Source: a virus. Taken from it: 44,525 nt of DNA. Every line of letters begins with the position of its first letter. Positions within the stretch are counted from its first letter, which is position 1. Location: IMG/VR virus record IMGVR_UViG_3300046007_005629, positions 1-44,525 of that record. One strand, written 5' to 3'. This document shows positions 23,896-32,536 of the stretch, piece after piece. Under the pieces are notes generated by a model. That model saw only the letters and a program-made list of their open reading frames with translations. It was not told the DNA's origin and did no database searches. Position numbers and translations under genes: made by a program.

Positions 23896-24210
23896 TTAAT
23901 TATCTAGTTTTATTTTTAACATACTCTCAATATCTTTTTTCATAGAGTTATATTCACCTCTGGTAGCTGCGTCGTAATCACCCCAGTCTACTTCACTTTT
24001 TATATCTCGTGGCGTAGATGTAGGCTTCAATTCAAACTCAATGCCATAGTCATCAATTAACATGTCGACTATCTGTTGAAACTTTTTTTGCTTTTGAGCC
24101 TCTGTAAATGCCGTATATAGCAACTGTTTTATTTGTTTATCAAGACTGCCTTCATTTAAAGCTTTTTTTACTTCTTCACGAATTAATTTTCTAAATTCTG
24201 ACGCTTTCAT
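23896..24210 (-). CDS. Small protein with capsid-targeting-like leader and LNE-G site
   Basis: 104 residues. The leader MKASEFRKLIREEVKKALNE is followed by Gly, an exact fit to the Leu-x-Glu/Gly prohead protease rule. The leader is nearly identical to that of the 73-residue protein at 10455-10676 although the bodies differ, so leader and cargo look modular. The predicted mature part is helical, acidic near the C-terminus (DWGDYDAATRGEY). No known family. It follows the tail tube gene after 10 bases and ends at the terminator at 23807-23830, so it is made with the tube protein. Confidence 0.8.
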   Translation of the reverse strand: MKASEFRKLIREEVKKALNEGSLDKQIKQLLYTAFTEAQKQKKFQQIVDMLIDDYGIEFELKPTSTPRDIKSEVDWGDYDAATRGEYNSMKKDIESMLKIKLDN

Positions 24211-24220
24211 AAATTTTTAA

Positions 24221-24709
24221 TTAGAATTGAAGTATTGCGTAATCGTATTTCAAAGTTAATGTAATGTTGATAGCGTCTTCTGTCGACCAATCAAAGTCAC
24301 CAAAGTTAGCGTCTCCAATATAAGCTCCTTTTAGTGTCCATTCTTCAACTTTATCACCTACTGGTCCTAAAGCATTGAAAGTAATGTCTTTCTTATAAAA
24401 GTCAGAGTAACCATCTCTACCTGTTACAGATTCTTTTCCTAAACGAATCCATTCCATTACTGCTTGAGATGCAGACGGAACTACAGGATCATAAAGAGTG
24501 ATAGAAACGTCGTTCCATCTTCCTTTTCCTTTTAGTTTTCTCTCAACGTTGATATGATCTAATACTACGTCTCCGAAAGTGATTCCAGGTCTGTTAGCTG
24601 CTTTTATTAGGTAAGCAGGAATACCTTCAATATACATGATAAAACGGTTAGCTACTTTTGGTTCAAAAGCAGTAAACATGATTTCCGTTGGGTCTAATAA
24701 TTCAGCCAT
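24221..24709 (-). CDS. Tail tube protein (gp19-like)
   Basis: 162 residues, the same size as T4 gp19 (163). Polymerises into the inner tube through which DNA passes. Characteristic segments: NRFIMYIEGIPAYLIKAANRP near the N-terminus (read as NRFIMYIEG then AYLIKA), VERKLKGKGRWNDVSITLYD, the central helix ASQAVMEWIRLG, and the closing strand ITLTLKYDYAILQF. These match T4-type tube proteins. It lies right after the sheath gene, as 18-19 in T4, but is separated from it by a terminator and two promoter-like motifs, allowing separate and strong expression. Confidence 0.93.
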   Translation of the reverse strand: MAELLDPTEIMFTAFEPKVANRFIMYIEGIPAYLIKAANRPGITFGDVVLDHINVERKLKGKGRWNDVSITLYDPVVPSASQAVMEWIRLGKESVTGRDGYSDFYKKDITFNALGPVGDKVEEWTLKGAYIGDANFGDFDWSTEDAINITLTLKYDYAILQF

Positions 24710-24730
24710 TGTATTGTTATTATTTTATTA

Positions 24731-24745
24731 TTTTAAATAAATATC
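24731..24745 (-). promoter_or_regulatory. Late-promoter-like motif, proximal copy for tail tube gene
   Basis: Minus strand GATATTTATTTAAAA, core 28 bases before the ATG at 24709. Confidence 0.55.
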
Positions 24746-24773
24746 TTTGTTTCGAAAAAACATTACCTTTCGG

Positions 24774-24788
24774 TTTATAATAAATATC
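24774..24788 (-). promoter_or_regulatory. Late-promoter-like motif, distal copy for tail tube gene
   Basis: Minus strand GATATTTATTATAAA, 43 bases upstream of the proximal copy and just after the terminator at 24812-24834. Tandem copies suit a very abundant product. Confidence 0.55.
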
Positions 24789-24811
24789 CAAGTATCAAAA
24801 AAACAAAAGAA

Positions 24812-24834
24812 AAGGGACTATATTATAGCCCCTT
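24812..24834 (-). terminator. Rho-independent terminator after tail sheath gene
   Basis: A 10-bp stem (AAGGGACTAT / ATAGCCCCTT; the A-C position is a U-G wobble in the transcript), a 3-base loop, and a minus-strand T-rich tail ending in seven T. Confidence 0.85.
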
Positions 24835-24850
24835 GATTCTTTATTAATTA

Positions 24851-27283
24851 TTATGCTCCTGGGAAGGCAGCACCGGTAGGTAAAATGTTAAAGTCAATTA
24901 TAATAAACTCAGCGGTTTTCGCAGGTTGTAAATAAATTTGACCATACATAATATTTCTATCAATGATGTCTGGAGTGTTATTTGTTTCATCCATAATAAC
25001 TTTAAATCCATAAAGACCTTGTCTTTGTTGAACTGACTCTAAATATGGATTACAAATATTTAAGAAACGGTTACGAGTTGCAGCTGTATTGTTTTCGAAA
25101 ACCAAATACTTTGTTGCAGACGCAATAAATTTCTTAACAGCAATTAACAATCTTCTTACGTTGATTCTGTCTAGAGCTGACGGTTTAGCTTGAAGAGTTT
25201 TTTGACCCCATACACATACACCTTGAGCAGGGAATGTTGCAATTGGATTAACTCTTCCTTCATATAATGTATCTCTTTCAGCGTGAGTTAAACGAGTATA
25301 TGCGTCGATTACTGTTGATAATCCACCTCTATTTAAACCTGCTGGAGCATACCATTCTGCAGCTACTTTATCATTGAAAGATAAAACACCTGGAATAACA
25401 ACTGTCGGAGGAACCCAAACCGGTTTGTTAATACCAACATCTAATATTTTTACCCATGGATAGTAAGTTGCAGCGTAATTATTATCAATTGTTTGAACTG
25501 TATCTACTGCTATTGCAATATTATCTGTTAATCCAGCACAGTCAAATACCAAGAAAGTATCTCCTCTGTCTAAACACATATTAGCTGCATAGTCAATAAC
25601 TGCTGGATGCAATGTGTTAATAACACCTGGAAGAACTAACATATTAATATCTAATTCATCTGGGTTTGAAACTGCATCAATAGCATTAGTATAAACTGAA
25701 TAATCTTTACCAGATATTCCATTTAAGTCGAATCCTTGAGTATTTGAAGCTACAATCTCATCTCCTGTCAATCTTCTTCTATTTGGCTGAACTCCGTCAA
25801 ATCCACCTTGGAAAGGTACAACGAATTTACGAGTTTCAGATGAAGTTGAAGTAGTTAAATTAATTGACCCAGAGTATGCTTCTGCAGCGGTTGGATAATT
25901 TGCAGCTGCGTTTTGAGTATAATTTGATAATAAGAATTTAGCATTTGAACCTGTAGTCGAATTATCACCAGGAATTGGTTTTAAGTAATTGATGTTATCT
26001 GTACTACCTAAATCATAATTAAATCCATAATGCACTCTTTTATTGTATATACCACCTATTGATTGAGCAGTTACTAAAGAAGCAGAGAATGGAGCAGTGA
26101 ATGTTGAAGGTAATGGACTAAATAATGCAGCATGTCCAAAAGGAACTAATTCTTCAGATATCGCTGCTTTAGCAACATTCGTGTCAACCTCAACATAAAT
26201 ATATTTAGATTTATTAGCATAGTCACCATGTAAAATAACTTTACCATTTACAAATGTTCTATATCTATCTCCAATTACTCTAGCAATATATCTAGCAGAG
26301 TTAGGATCTAAATTTACATTATCAAAAACTTCTAAGAAATTCGGTCTAACATCAGTGTCAGTGGTATCATATGGAGAGCCAATTGCTTTTAAATAAGTTT
26401 GATCTACACCTCTAACAGCTACTGTAAATGAACCATAAGTTGATCCTGGTACAGTTCCTGCAGCTTTAATATTAGAAATTGCAATTTTAATTTCATAATT
26501 CGAAGTATTACCATCACTGATAGTATGAATTTTGAATAAATTGTAATTTGTATTATTTACTGTCTGAGATATAATCCATGGAGTAGTTGCATGATTAAAT
26601 GTAGATTCTGATTGATAATCAAATGATTCTGTTACAAAATAACAACTCGGGTCAGCTGCTAATGAAGCAGATGCTGCAGTATCAAATAATGTATATAAGA
26701 ATCCTGGTTGAGTTGTAGTGTTAGGTATTTTACTGAATACTTTAGATAAATAGTTTGGTGAAGTAGAGCTTATTGAAGCACTAAATGTATTGCTTACTGT
26801 AAATCCATCAGTTGGTGTATATGATCCTGATACTGTTACTACTACAGAACCTGAAGCATTAGAAGTTAATGCTGTTTTTTCAAACATTGTAGTAGCTGTC
26901 GCTATTGCAAAGTTCGTAGCAGTTTCATTAACTACTTGAGAAGGGTGAATTAATGCGATGTGTCTTTTTCCGAAAGAACCTGTTGCAACTAAAGCAACTG
27001 GAGCTACTACTTTATATCCATCATCATGTAAAGTACGAACAACTGTTAATTGTCCTGAAGAGTTTAAATACTCCTTAGCTGTGTAAGGTAAGTATAAATT
27101 TGGGTTGGTATTACCAAAAGTTTGCACAAACTCATTATAAGAAGAAACTGTTGTTGGAACCATTGCTGGTCCTTTCAATGTCGGACCTACGAATGCAGCT
27201 CCAATTTCAGAAATTCCTTGAGGTAAGAAAGACAAATCTTTTTCTTCGGTAAAGACACCCGGGCTAACGATTTTTTCTGCCAT
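24851..27283 (-). CDS. Tail sheath protein (gp18-like)
   Basis: 810 residues, longer than T4 gp18 (659). Forms the contractile sheath. The N-terminus (SPGVFTEEKDLSF) and the C-terminal domain are typical: INVRRLLIAVKKFIASATKY, YLVFENN, LYGFKVIMDETNN, then IDRNIMYGQIYLQPAKTAEF and IIIDF. The conserved start of that domain, RLTHAERDTLYEGRVNPI and FPAQGVCVWGQKTLQ, is also present. The middle (about 130-500) is Ser/Thr-rich, strand-rich and not recognisable, and accounts for the extra length; such inserts are usually exposed on the sheath surface. Its leader of about 70 bases holds one promoter-like motif, and a strong terminator follows. Confidence 0.95.
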   Translation of the reverse strand: MAEKIVSPGVFTEEKDLSFLPQGISEIGAAFVGPTLKGPAMVPTTVSSYNEFVQTFGNTNPNLYLPYTAKEYLNSSGQLTVVRTLHDDGYKVVAPVALVATGSFGKRHIALIHPSQVVNETATNFAIATATTMFEKTALTSNASGSVVVTVSGSYTPTDGFTVSNTFSASISSTSPNYLSKVFSKIPNTTTQPGFLYTLFDTAASASLAADPSCYFVTESFDYQSESTFNHATTPWIISQTVNNTNYNLFKIHTISDGNTSNYEIKIAISNIKAAGTVPGSTYGSFTVAVRGVDQTYLKAIGSPYDTTDTDVRPNFLEVFDNVNLDPNSARYIARVIGDRYRTFVNGKVILHGDYANKSKYIYVEVDTNVAKAAISEELVPFGHAALFSPLPSTFTAPFSASLVTAQSIGGIYNKRVHYGFNYDLGSTDNINYLKPIPGDNSTTGSNAKFLLSNYTQNAAANYPTAAEAYSGSINLTTSTSSETRKFVVPFQGGFDGVQPNRRRLTGDEIVASNTQGFDLNGISGKDYSVYTNAIDAVSNPDELDINMLVLPGVINTLHPAVIDYAANMCLDRGDTFLVFDCAGLTDNIAIAVDTVQTIDNNYAATYYPWVKILDVGINKPVWVPPTVVIPGVLSFNDKVAAEWYAPAGLNRGGLSTVIDAYTRLTHAERDTLYEGRVNPIATFPAQGVCVWGQKTLQAKPSALDRINVRRLLIAVKKFIASATKYLVFENNTAATRNRFLNICNPYLESVQQRQGLYGFKVIMDETNNTPDIIDRNIMYGQIYLQPAKTAEFIIIDFNILPTGAAFPGA

Positions 27284-27323
27284 TGTGTTTTATGTGTTAA
27301 AGATTTAGTTTAAGTTAATTATC

Positions 27324-27336
27324 ATTAATAAATATG
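27324..27336 (-). promoter_or_regulatory. Late-promoter-like motif for tail sheath gene
   Basis: Minus strand CATATTTATTAAT, core 46 bases before the ATG at 27283. Confidence 0.5.
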
Positions 27337-27355
27337 ATTAACCTGGCTCAAACAG

Positions 27356-27637
27356 TTATTGTATAGGAGTAAACATTCCTGTTTCTAAGTCGACATTTCC
27401 TTGCCCGTAACTATCTTCTATTTGTTTAACTAAAGCAACTTCAGATTCTATAATAGAATCATATTGACGTTCAAATTCTTCTTCTAAACGATTTAATTTA
27501 TCTAGCTCTTTTTCTAATAATCTTTTTTCAATTTTAAGTTGACCAAATTGAGTGGTTGATAATGCGTATTTTTCACGCAATTCTCTGAGTGCGCTTAATT
27601 CTGTTTCAGTAAGCGTAATTGTAGTTTGTTCTGTCAT
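27356..27637 (-). CDS. Coiled-coil protein of the tail module
   Basis: 93 residues. Two long charged helices (about 12-45 and 47-78) separated by a short turn give a prefoldin-like hairpin coiled coil, followed by the conserved-looking YGQGNVDLETGMFTP end. I recall small proteins of this pattern as widespread unknowns in T4-like phage structural regions. No enzyme motif. Has its own promoter-like motif (27654-27668) and lies between the gp15-like and sheath genes. An assembly chaperone is possible; this is an inference. Confidence 0.8.
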   Translation of the reverse strand: MTEQTTITLTETELSALRELREKYALSTTQFGQLKIEKRLLEKELDKLNRLEEEFERQYDSIIESEVALVKQIEDSYGQGNVDLETGMFTPIQ

Positions 27638-27653
27638 AACTTGATTTAATTAA

Positions 27654-27668
27654 TTTAATATAAATATG
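27654..27668 (-). promoter_or_regulatory. Late-promoter-like motif for the coiled-coil protein
   Basis: Minus strand CATATTTATATTAAA, core 23 bases before the ATG at 27637. Confidence 0.5.
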
Positions 27669-27685
27669 TAGCAACCATTTGAAAC

Positions 27686-28891
27686 CTATGCTAAATTGTC
27701 TTGTGCAATGAATTTACCAATACCTACTACCTGATCTCCAGGAACTAAATTATAATCTAAATTTGTGGTATTTACTACTAATGTAGAAATTCCTGCAGAT
27801 TGAGTAAATGATACAATAGCCGATCTAGGTATAAATGCTGCGGCCATTTCCCAATTCATTTGTTTATGTAAAAATGTAAAGTTATCAATGCTAGTAGCTG
27901 GCAATCCTATCGGCGCTGTTTCCCATCCAGAAGCAAAAGACACTGTAGTGCTATTTAATACTGTACCTGTTAATTGTCTATTAATAGTTAAATATGCAAT
28001 AGCTGCTGTACTGCTAGCGCCACTTCCACCAGATCGTGTACCATATCCATTTAATAAAGTAGTACTAGATTCTCTAGGTGCTGTGTTTGCTAATGCAGAA
28101 ACTGATTCAGTTACTCCATCTATTTCAATACCTGCAATAATTTTATTAACTGGATTAAGTCTATATAAAGCTGGCGCGTTTGGTCCATGAGTATTTAAAA
28201 TATGAGCTTTGGTTCTCATTGATAATGTAGCTCTAACCACTCTGTCAGTTCCCGTATCATTAATATTTTCGAATGAAGGAGGATCTATGTGAGTTATAAA
28301 TTTATGAGAGTCTCCGAATGCCTTTCCGTCAAACCACATTAGCTGTTCTACAATTTCATTTAATTGTACAGTATTATTAGTCCAACATAAAAGTTCATAT
28401 TCTATTTGCACAAATTTAGGCACGTCCATAGAATAAAATTCTCTTTCTCTAGGCCTTTGAGCTAAATCAAATCTTGAGTATCTATTTCTTTGAGTATATT
28501 TTCTTTCAAAAGTAATTCTAGCGTCTGAAGTTTCTAACACTTTTAAATCTTGAATATCCTCTCTTTTAGTAACTGAATTTCTTCTTATCATAATAAGTGG
28601 AGTAAGCAGTTTTCCTTGAGAATCACGAAGAAACCCATGCTTTTGCACAGATGCCCATTTCTCTCCTGCTGCATACATAACTGGCACTGTTATAACAGAA
28701 TTTTCTTCTACTATAGTAGGAGTGATAATATTTTCCAAATGCCACTTAACTGCATAATCTACATCATATAATGAAGTTGAAATGTCTTTAACTAACCCAT
28801 CTCTTTTGATATCAGTATACCCCGCATTACGTTTTACTTCTTTATCAGACACAAACGCTGCTTCACTTTTAGTTATTTTATCTGGTCTCAT
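27686..28891 (-). CDS. Tail completion / sheath-stabiliser-position protein
   Basis: 401 residues. The N-terminal 250 residues form one domain: YDVDYAVKWHLEN, TVPVMYAAGEKWASVQKHGF, LLTPLIMIRRNSV, YTQRNRYSRFDLAQRPR and VPKFVQIEYELLCWTNN. I recall this domain as a conserved virion protein of marine T4-like phages. The C-terminal part is Ser/Thr/Ala-rich and strand-forming. Its place after the two neck genes and before the sheath gene is that of T4 gene 15 (tail terminator/sheath stabiliser), but I cannot confirm homology. Its ATG overlaps the preceding stop (TAATG). Confidence 0.75.
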   Translation of the reverse strand: MRPDKITKSEAAFVSDKEVKRNAGYTDIKRDGLVKDISTSLYDVDYAVKWHLENIITPTIVEENSVITVPVMYAAGEKWASVQKHGFLRDSQGKLLTPLIMIRRNSVTKREDIQDLKVLETSDARITFERKYTQRNRYSRFDLAQRPREREFYSMDVPKFVQIEYELLCWTNNTVQLNEIVEQLMWFDGKAFGDSHKFITHIDPPSFENINDTGTDRVVRATLSMRTKAHILNTHGPNAPALYRLNPVNKIIAGIEIDGVTESVSALANTAPRESSTTLLNGYGTRSGGSGASSTAAIAYLTINRQLTGTVLNSTTVSFASGWETAPIGLPATSIDNFTFLHKQMNWEMAAAFIPRSAIVSFTQSAGISTLVVNTTNLDYNLVPGDQVVGIGKFIAQDNLA

Positions 28892-29418
28892 TATAAGTTA
28901 TTTGGTAATATTGGTTTTGATGTCGGAGGTGTTCCGAATCTGGTTTTTACTACATTTACTTTAGATTGTCGAGTCATATGAGCTTGAACAATATAAGATA
29001 CGGAATATCCATGAGTGTCACCTCCAAACCAGTCGCTAGGATCTTTACCAGCAAATACTTGGTTGTTTATAGTAGAATCAATTTCAAAAAATCTTGAGTG
29101 ATATTCTATTATATCTCCAATTTCCGGCATATTATTATTGTCGACTAAATCATCTAATAAAAATGCAAAAGTAGCAGTTTGAGTTACGTCAGGCCCGTAA
29201 TCTTCAGTAGCCCATTGTGGATCGTCAAAAGTTACAATAGCCGGAATTAATACTGGCTGTTGATAAACTTTATTATTCGTTTCGTCATAGACATTTGTAG
29301 ATATAGAGTTCAGCTGTGTCTTATAAAATAACACTTCCGTATCTATATATCTGTGAATTAATTCTCTATTTAAACTTCTAATTAAAGAAGCGTCTCGTTG
29401 ACCTCCAAATAATGCCAT
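28891..29418 (-). CDS. Neck protein (gp14-like)
   Basis: 175 residues. Segments LNRELIHRYIDTEVLFYKTQL, VYQQPVLIPAIVTFDD, FAFLLDDL, MPEIGDIIEYHSRFFEID and a YSVSYIVQAHMTR strand follow the pattern of gp14-type neck proteins in marine T4-like phages as I recall them. The N-terminal MALFGGQRDASLIRSLNREL is also typical. Acts at the head-tail junction. Starts 4 bases after the gp13-like gene and is coupled to the next gene by TAATG. The gene order 13-14-(15) equals that of T4. Confidence 0.75.
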   Translation of the reverse strand: MALFGGQRDASLIRSLNRELIHRYIDTEVLFYKTQLNSISTNVYDETNNKVYQQPVLIPAIVTFDDPQWATEDYGPDVTQTATFAFLLDDLVDNNNMPEIGDIIEYHSRFFEIDSTINNQVFAGKDPSDWFGGDTHGYSVSYIVQAHMTRQSKVNVVKTRFGTPPTSKPILPNNL

Positions 29419-29422
29419 ATCA

Positions 29423-30577
29423 TTAACCTATATAAATAGGCATAGGTACCTTGTTTAATTGAGATTGAATATTATCTGCTTCTTCAGTCATTTTAGCTAA
29501 TTGAGATTGTCTAGAAACTGCCTCTAGATTTTCTCTTAACTGAGTAATTAAAGCGTCTTTTTCTGTTTGACCTTGAGATACTAAATCAGCTCCATTTAAA
29601 GTCGTTTCTGAACCTGGAATTGGAATAGAAGAATACTTACCTCTTATATTACCTAAAACTTCTTTTGCTAGAGCTAATGTATATTTGAATATCCATTGCT
29701 TTCCAGCAGGATTAATTTCATTATAATTATGTAATTCATAAGGAGCGTTTGAAAAATCTCCAACTACATTTGAACCTGTTATAACTTGTAAAGCTGACCG
29801 ATCTTCTTCTGTAATATAATTTATAAATAATGTATAATCGTATGTCGGTAATGGAAATAAGGTTAATCTATCTCCTGTTATAGAGAAACTAAATGCAGAC
29901 TTACGAATCATATCATTCATTTCAATTGCTTGAAGTCTTAATAAATCCGCATACATAGGCATCATTAAAAATGATACACCTGGAGAATAATTACCCCATC
30001 CAAAATTCTCTAACATTGTCTGAGACCCTAAACCAGTACCTATAAATGGGTCAAAATATCTTACAATTGCAGGAGGAGTTTCATGAAATATTTTTTTAAT
30101 TTCAATGTGTTTAGATGCATCACCGGCTACTTCAAAAGTAAAATCATTTAAGTCATATACCTGCTGTCCTGTCGTTACTTGTATAGAAGCAGATTTATAA
30201 GATAAATAACCTCCCGAACCTGCTTCTGTACCGTAATTTTTTGCAATACCTATTAATCTTCCTAAATTAGTATTTACAGGTTTACCTGTTAAATTACCGC
30301 CTGTCGGAGACCCTTGTAATTGAAACATGTTATCTCTAATAGAGAATTGATTAACTTGATTGGAATATTCTAAAGATGCTTCTTCAAAACAAGCGTAAAA
30401 ATGCACTGCTTGAAGTTCGACATCATTTATTGGATATCCTAATCTACCAGCACACCATGCTGCTACTTTATCTGCGTGATTTCTATATGTCGAATCTGCA
30501 TCAAAGAATCCGAATGTGCCAGTTGAACCTGATACAAATGTACTTGATCCTGTCCAAATTGGTATTGTTACTGCCAT
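29423..30577 (-). CDS. Neck / head-tail connector protein (gp13-like)
   Basis: 384 residues. The C-terminal third is diagnostic of the T4-like neck group I recall: FKYTLALAKEVLGNIRGKYS, then IPIPGSETTLNGADLVSQG and EKDALITQLRENLE, ending in a helical tail and MPIYIG. The N-terminal part has W-rich and aromatic helices (HADKVAAWCAGRLGYP, FYACFEEASLEY) as in connector proteins that dock on the portal. The leader shows GGAG only one base before the ATG, too close for a normal Shine-Dalgarno role. Own promoter-like motif at 30591-30603; first gene of the neck unit. Confidence 0.78.
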   Translation of the reverse strand: MAVTIPIWTGSSTFVSGSTGTFGFFDADSTYRNHADKVAAWCAGRLGYPINDVELQAVHFYACFEEASLEYSNQVNQFSIRDNMFQLQGSPTGGNLTGKPVNTNLGRLIGIAKNYGTEAGSGGYLSYKSASIQVTTGQQVYDLNDFTFEVAGDASKHIEIKKIFHETPPAIVRYFDPFIGTGLGSQTMLENFGWGNYSPGVSFLMMPMYADLLRLQAIEMNDMIRKSAFSFSITGDRLTLFPLPTYDYTLFINYITEEDRSALQVITGSNVVGDFSNAPYELHNYNEINPAGKQWIFKYTLALAKEVLGNIRGKYSSIPIPGSETTLNGADLVSQGQTEKDALITQLRENLEAVSRQSQLAKMTEEADNIQSQLNKVPMPIYIG

Positions 30578-30590
30578 GCTCCTTTACTTT

Positions 30591-30603
30591 ATTAATAAAT
30601 ATC
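30591..30603 (-). promoter_or_regulatory. Late-promoter-like motif for the neck unit
   Basis: Minus strand GATATTTATTAAT, core about 18 bases before the ATG at 30577, overlapping the end region of the endolysin gene gap. Confidence 0.5.
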
Positions 30604-30605
30604 TT

Positions 30606-31415
30606 TTAAGATAATAAACTATAAAATTCTTTAAAGTGTTTGATTCTATCTGCTAATCCAATAGTACCTCCATTTACTCTTTTTGTCACTGCAGTTACTG
30701 TCGCGTCATCAGCTCCTTTATCACAAATAGACCATAATTTATTAGAATCAAAAAAGAATGCTGCTGAAGCTAATGGATATTTAGTAGCTACTAAATCAGG
30801 GTTTCCAACACAATCTTCACCAATGAATTTAGTAAAGTTAGTGTAATTAGATTTTCCTGTTAATTGAATATAACCTCTTCCTCTGAATTTGAATCCTTCT
30901 CTTGAAGCTTCATCTCCATTACCCATTCTAGATGCATAAACTCTAGAAGCTATTTTTTCTGGTTGACGAGCATATAAATCGGACATATTTCCAGGAAAGT
31001 ATTTTCCAAATATTTTTTTTAACCCATCTGCTGAGTAATTTACATTTTCACTAACTGCTTTAAAATTAGCTGACTCGTGACCACATTGAGCCAAGAAGTG
31101 AGCAAGTCTTAAAGGTGTTGTAATATTAAATTTCGCAGCTGTGCTAGGAATTTGAGCAATTACTGAATCAGGAACATGTCCCTTTAATTTGTCTAATTTG
31201 AAATTTGAATTTGGTATTGCAGCTACTGGAGCTGCTCCAAACATTTTTGTCCAGGTACCTGGTCCGACGATACCGTCTGCTGTTAATCCATTAGACTTTT
31301 GCCATTCTTTAACTTTTGTTTCTGTATTAGGTCCGAAAGCACCGTCTGCAGTTAATCCTAATTTAGTTTGAAGTTTTTTTACATCTTCTCCAGATGACCC
31401 ATTTTTTAAAAGCAT
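30606..31415 (-). CDS. Endolysin: peptidoglycan-binding domain plus GH19-type muramidase/chitinase domain
   Basis: 269 residues. Residues 7-58 are a PG_binding_1 domain (SSGEDVKKLQTKLGL, DGAFGPNTETKVKEWQKSNG, DGIVGPGTWTKM). Residues 80-269 match the GH19 lysozyme-like fold: FLAQCGHESANFKAV with catalytic Glu114, a second acid Glu123 in SENVNYS, then FKFRGRGYIQLTGKSNYTNF and a C-terminal VNGGTIGLADR. It cleaves cell wall glycan at lysis. There is no signal peptide or anchor, so release needs a holin, not recognised here; the spanin-like pair lies 13 kb away. It closes the phoH-phosphatase-kinase unit. Confidence 0.92.
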   Translation of the reverse strand: MLLKNGSSGEDVKKLQTKLGLTADGAFGPNTETKVKEWQKSNGLTADGIVGPGTWTKMFGAAPVAAIPNSNFKLDKLKGHVPDSVIAQIPSTAAKFNITTPLRLAHFLAQCGHESANFKAVSENVNYSADGLKKIFGKYFPGNMSDLYARQPEKIASRVYASRMGNGDEASREGFKFRGRGYIQLTGKSNYTNFTKFIGEDCVGNPDLVATKYPLASAAFFFDSNKLWSICDKGADDATVTAVTKRVNGGTIGLADRIKHFKEFYSLLS

Positions 31416-31430
31416 GATTGATAAGTTAAA

Positions 31431-31994
31431 TTATTTATAAATGATTTTACCTAATTCGCCACTAGGTGGTCGAAATCTTTTTGCCATAACTTCTAATTTT
31501 GCCGCGTCGACACCATGAAGGTTTCTTCTAGCTAATTTTTTTACATCTTGTTTATTTGGTTCGAAAACTACATATAAAATTTTATATCCATTTTGTTGAG
31601 CTAAAGTTTCATATGGTTCTCTTTCCTTATCTGTTAAATTTGTATTGTCAATTACAATAGCAGGTGCATTTTGATGCATTGCTAAAGCAGCTTTGTTTCT
31701 GCATTGTGTATGTGCCACTCCTAATTTAGTAGCGTCAAATTTATATTCTCCTCCTTGCTCGAAATAATGATCTGCTGAACAAATTACAGGAGCTCCTGGT
31801 AATTTTTTAATAAATGTAGATTTACCTGAACCTGGTATACCTACCATAATTATAACTGTTTTTGTTACTCCTTCATTTAATTGATTAAATGCAGTGTGAT
31901 ATGGATTAGAATATACTTGACCAGGAGTGAATTGTTTCATCCATCCTTTTTCAATATCTTCTAATACTGTATCTAATATATCTTTTAATTTCAT
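31431..31994 (-). CDS. P-loop polynucleotide kinase-like protein with cleavable-looking leader
   Basis: 187 residues. Walker A GIPGSGKST at 52-60, then CSADHYF, the YKFDATKLGVAH segment and IVIDNTNLT (DxTN-type), and RRNLHGVD. These are hallmarks of the Pnk/N4BP2L1-type AAA_33 kinases that phosphorylate 5'-OH nucleic acid ends. The first 41 residues are a leader ending in AFNQLNE before Gly, a perfect gp21-type site located exactly before the first kinase strand (GVTKTVIIMV), so removal would leave an intact kinase. It overlaps the HAD phosphatase gene by 4 bases (ATGA). Together they would equal a split T4 Pnkp (PseT). An alternative is a zeta-toxin-like kinase. Confidence 0.85.
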   Translation of the reverse strand: MKLKDILDTVLEDIEKGWMKQFTPGQVYSNPYHTAFNQLNEGVTKTVIIMVGIPGSGKSTFIKKLPGAPVICSADHYFEQGGEYKFDATKLGVAHTQCRNKAALAMHQNAPAIVIDNTNLTDKEREPYETLAQQNGYKILYVVFEPNKQDVKKLARRNLHGVDAAKLEVMAKRFRPPSGELGKIIYK

Positions 31995-32536
31995 AATTTA
32001 ATATGTTCTGCCTCTGTGGTATGAACTACTTCTAAATTTACTGTCGGATATTTCATCTTTAAACCTTCTACTGCTTTTACATTTTTAATAGAATCATCTA
32101 TAAAAACTATATCTTCATATCCTTTTTTAATTTCCTTTTCTATATATGCTGACTTCTTTTGTGGATCTGCATCCCCTAGCGCTACAATATATATGTCCAA
32201 TCCAAATTGCTTTTTCAAATAATACTTAACTGGGTAAGCTAAAAGTCTAGCTGTTAGAATAGTTGTTTTAGTATTTGGGTCAGACGCTGCTTTTTTAAGT
32301 AAAGTGATATTTGACTTAATAGGCACTGCAGTTTTAATTACTGCATTGAATTCTTTGAAATTAAAAGTATCGCCTGGTTTAGCATCATACACTGCAAATT
32401 CCGCCGGCGTAATACTTTTTTCATTTCCATTATTTTTTACAATAATATTAGCTTTTACTTTTGCTAAAGTATCATCAAAATCAAATATTCTTAATTTTTT
32501 TGCTTTGGCTTCTTTTAGTATTTTAGTTATATTCAT
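31991..32536 (-). CDS. HAD-family phosphatase, probable 3'-phosphatase partner of the kinase
   Basis: 181 residues. HAD motif I is FDFDDT (18-23), motif II is the Thr-containing TILTAR, and motif IV is IVFIDDS with two Asp. The Asp pairs and the Arg after motif II resemble the phosphatase domain of T4 Pnkp, which removes 3'-phosphates. The N-terminus MNITKILKE before Ala is a short leader with a Leu-x-Glu/Ala site placed directly before the first catalytic strand. Encoded between phoH (overlap of 14 bases) and the kinase (overlap of 4 bases), so the three are coupled. Nucleic-acid end repair is inferred from the pairing. Confidence 0.82.
   Translation of the reverse strand: MNITKILKEAKAKKLRIFDFDDTLAKVKANIIVKNNGNEKSITPAEFAVYDAKPGDTFNFKEFNAVIKTAVPIKSNITLLKKAASDPNTKTTILTARLLAYPVKYYLKKQFGLDIYIVALGDADPQKKSAYIEKEIKKGYEDIVFIDDSIKNVKAVEGLKMKYPTVNLEVVHTTEAEHIKL

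Noticed and set aside
31432-31439. Exact T4 late box TATAAATA on the minus strand, 16 bases before the endolysin gene
   Set aside because: It is the single clear case, lies in the last codons of the kinase gene, and the other units use a different box; chance is likely in such AT-rich DNA, though it is worth a look when RNA starts are mapped.
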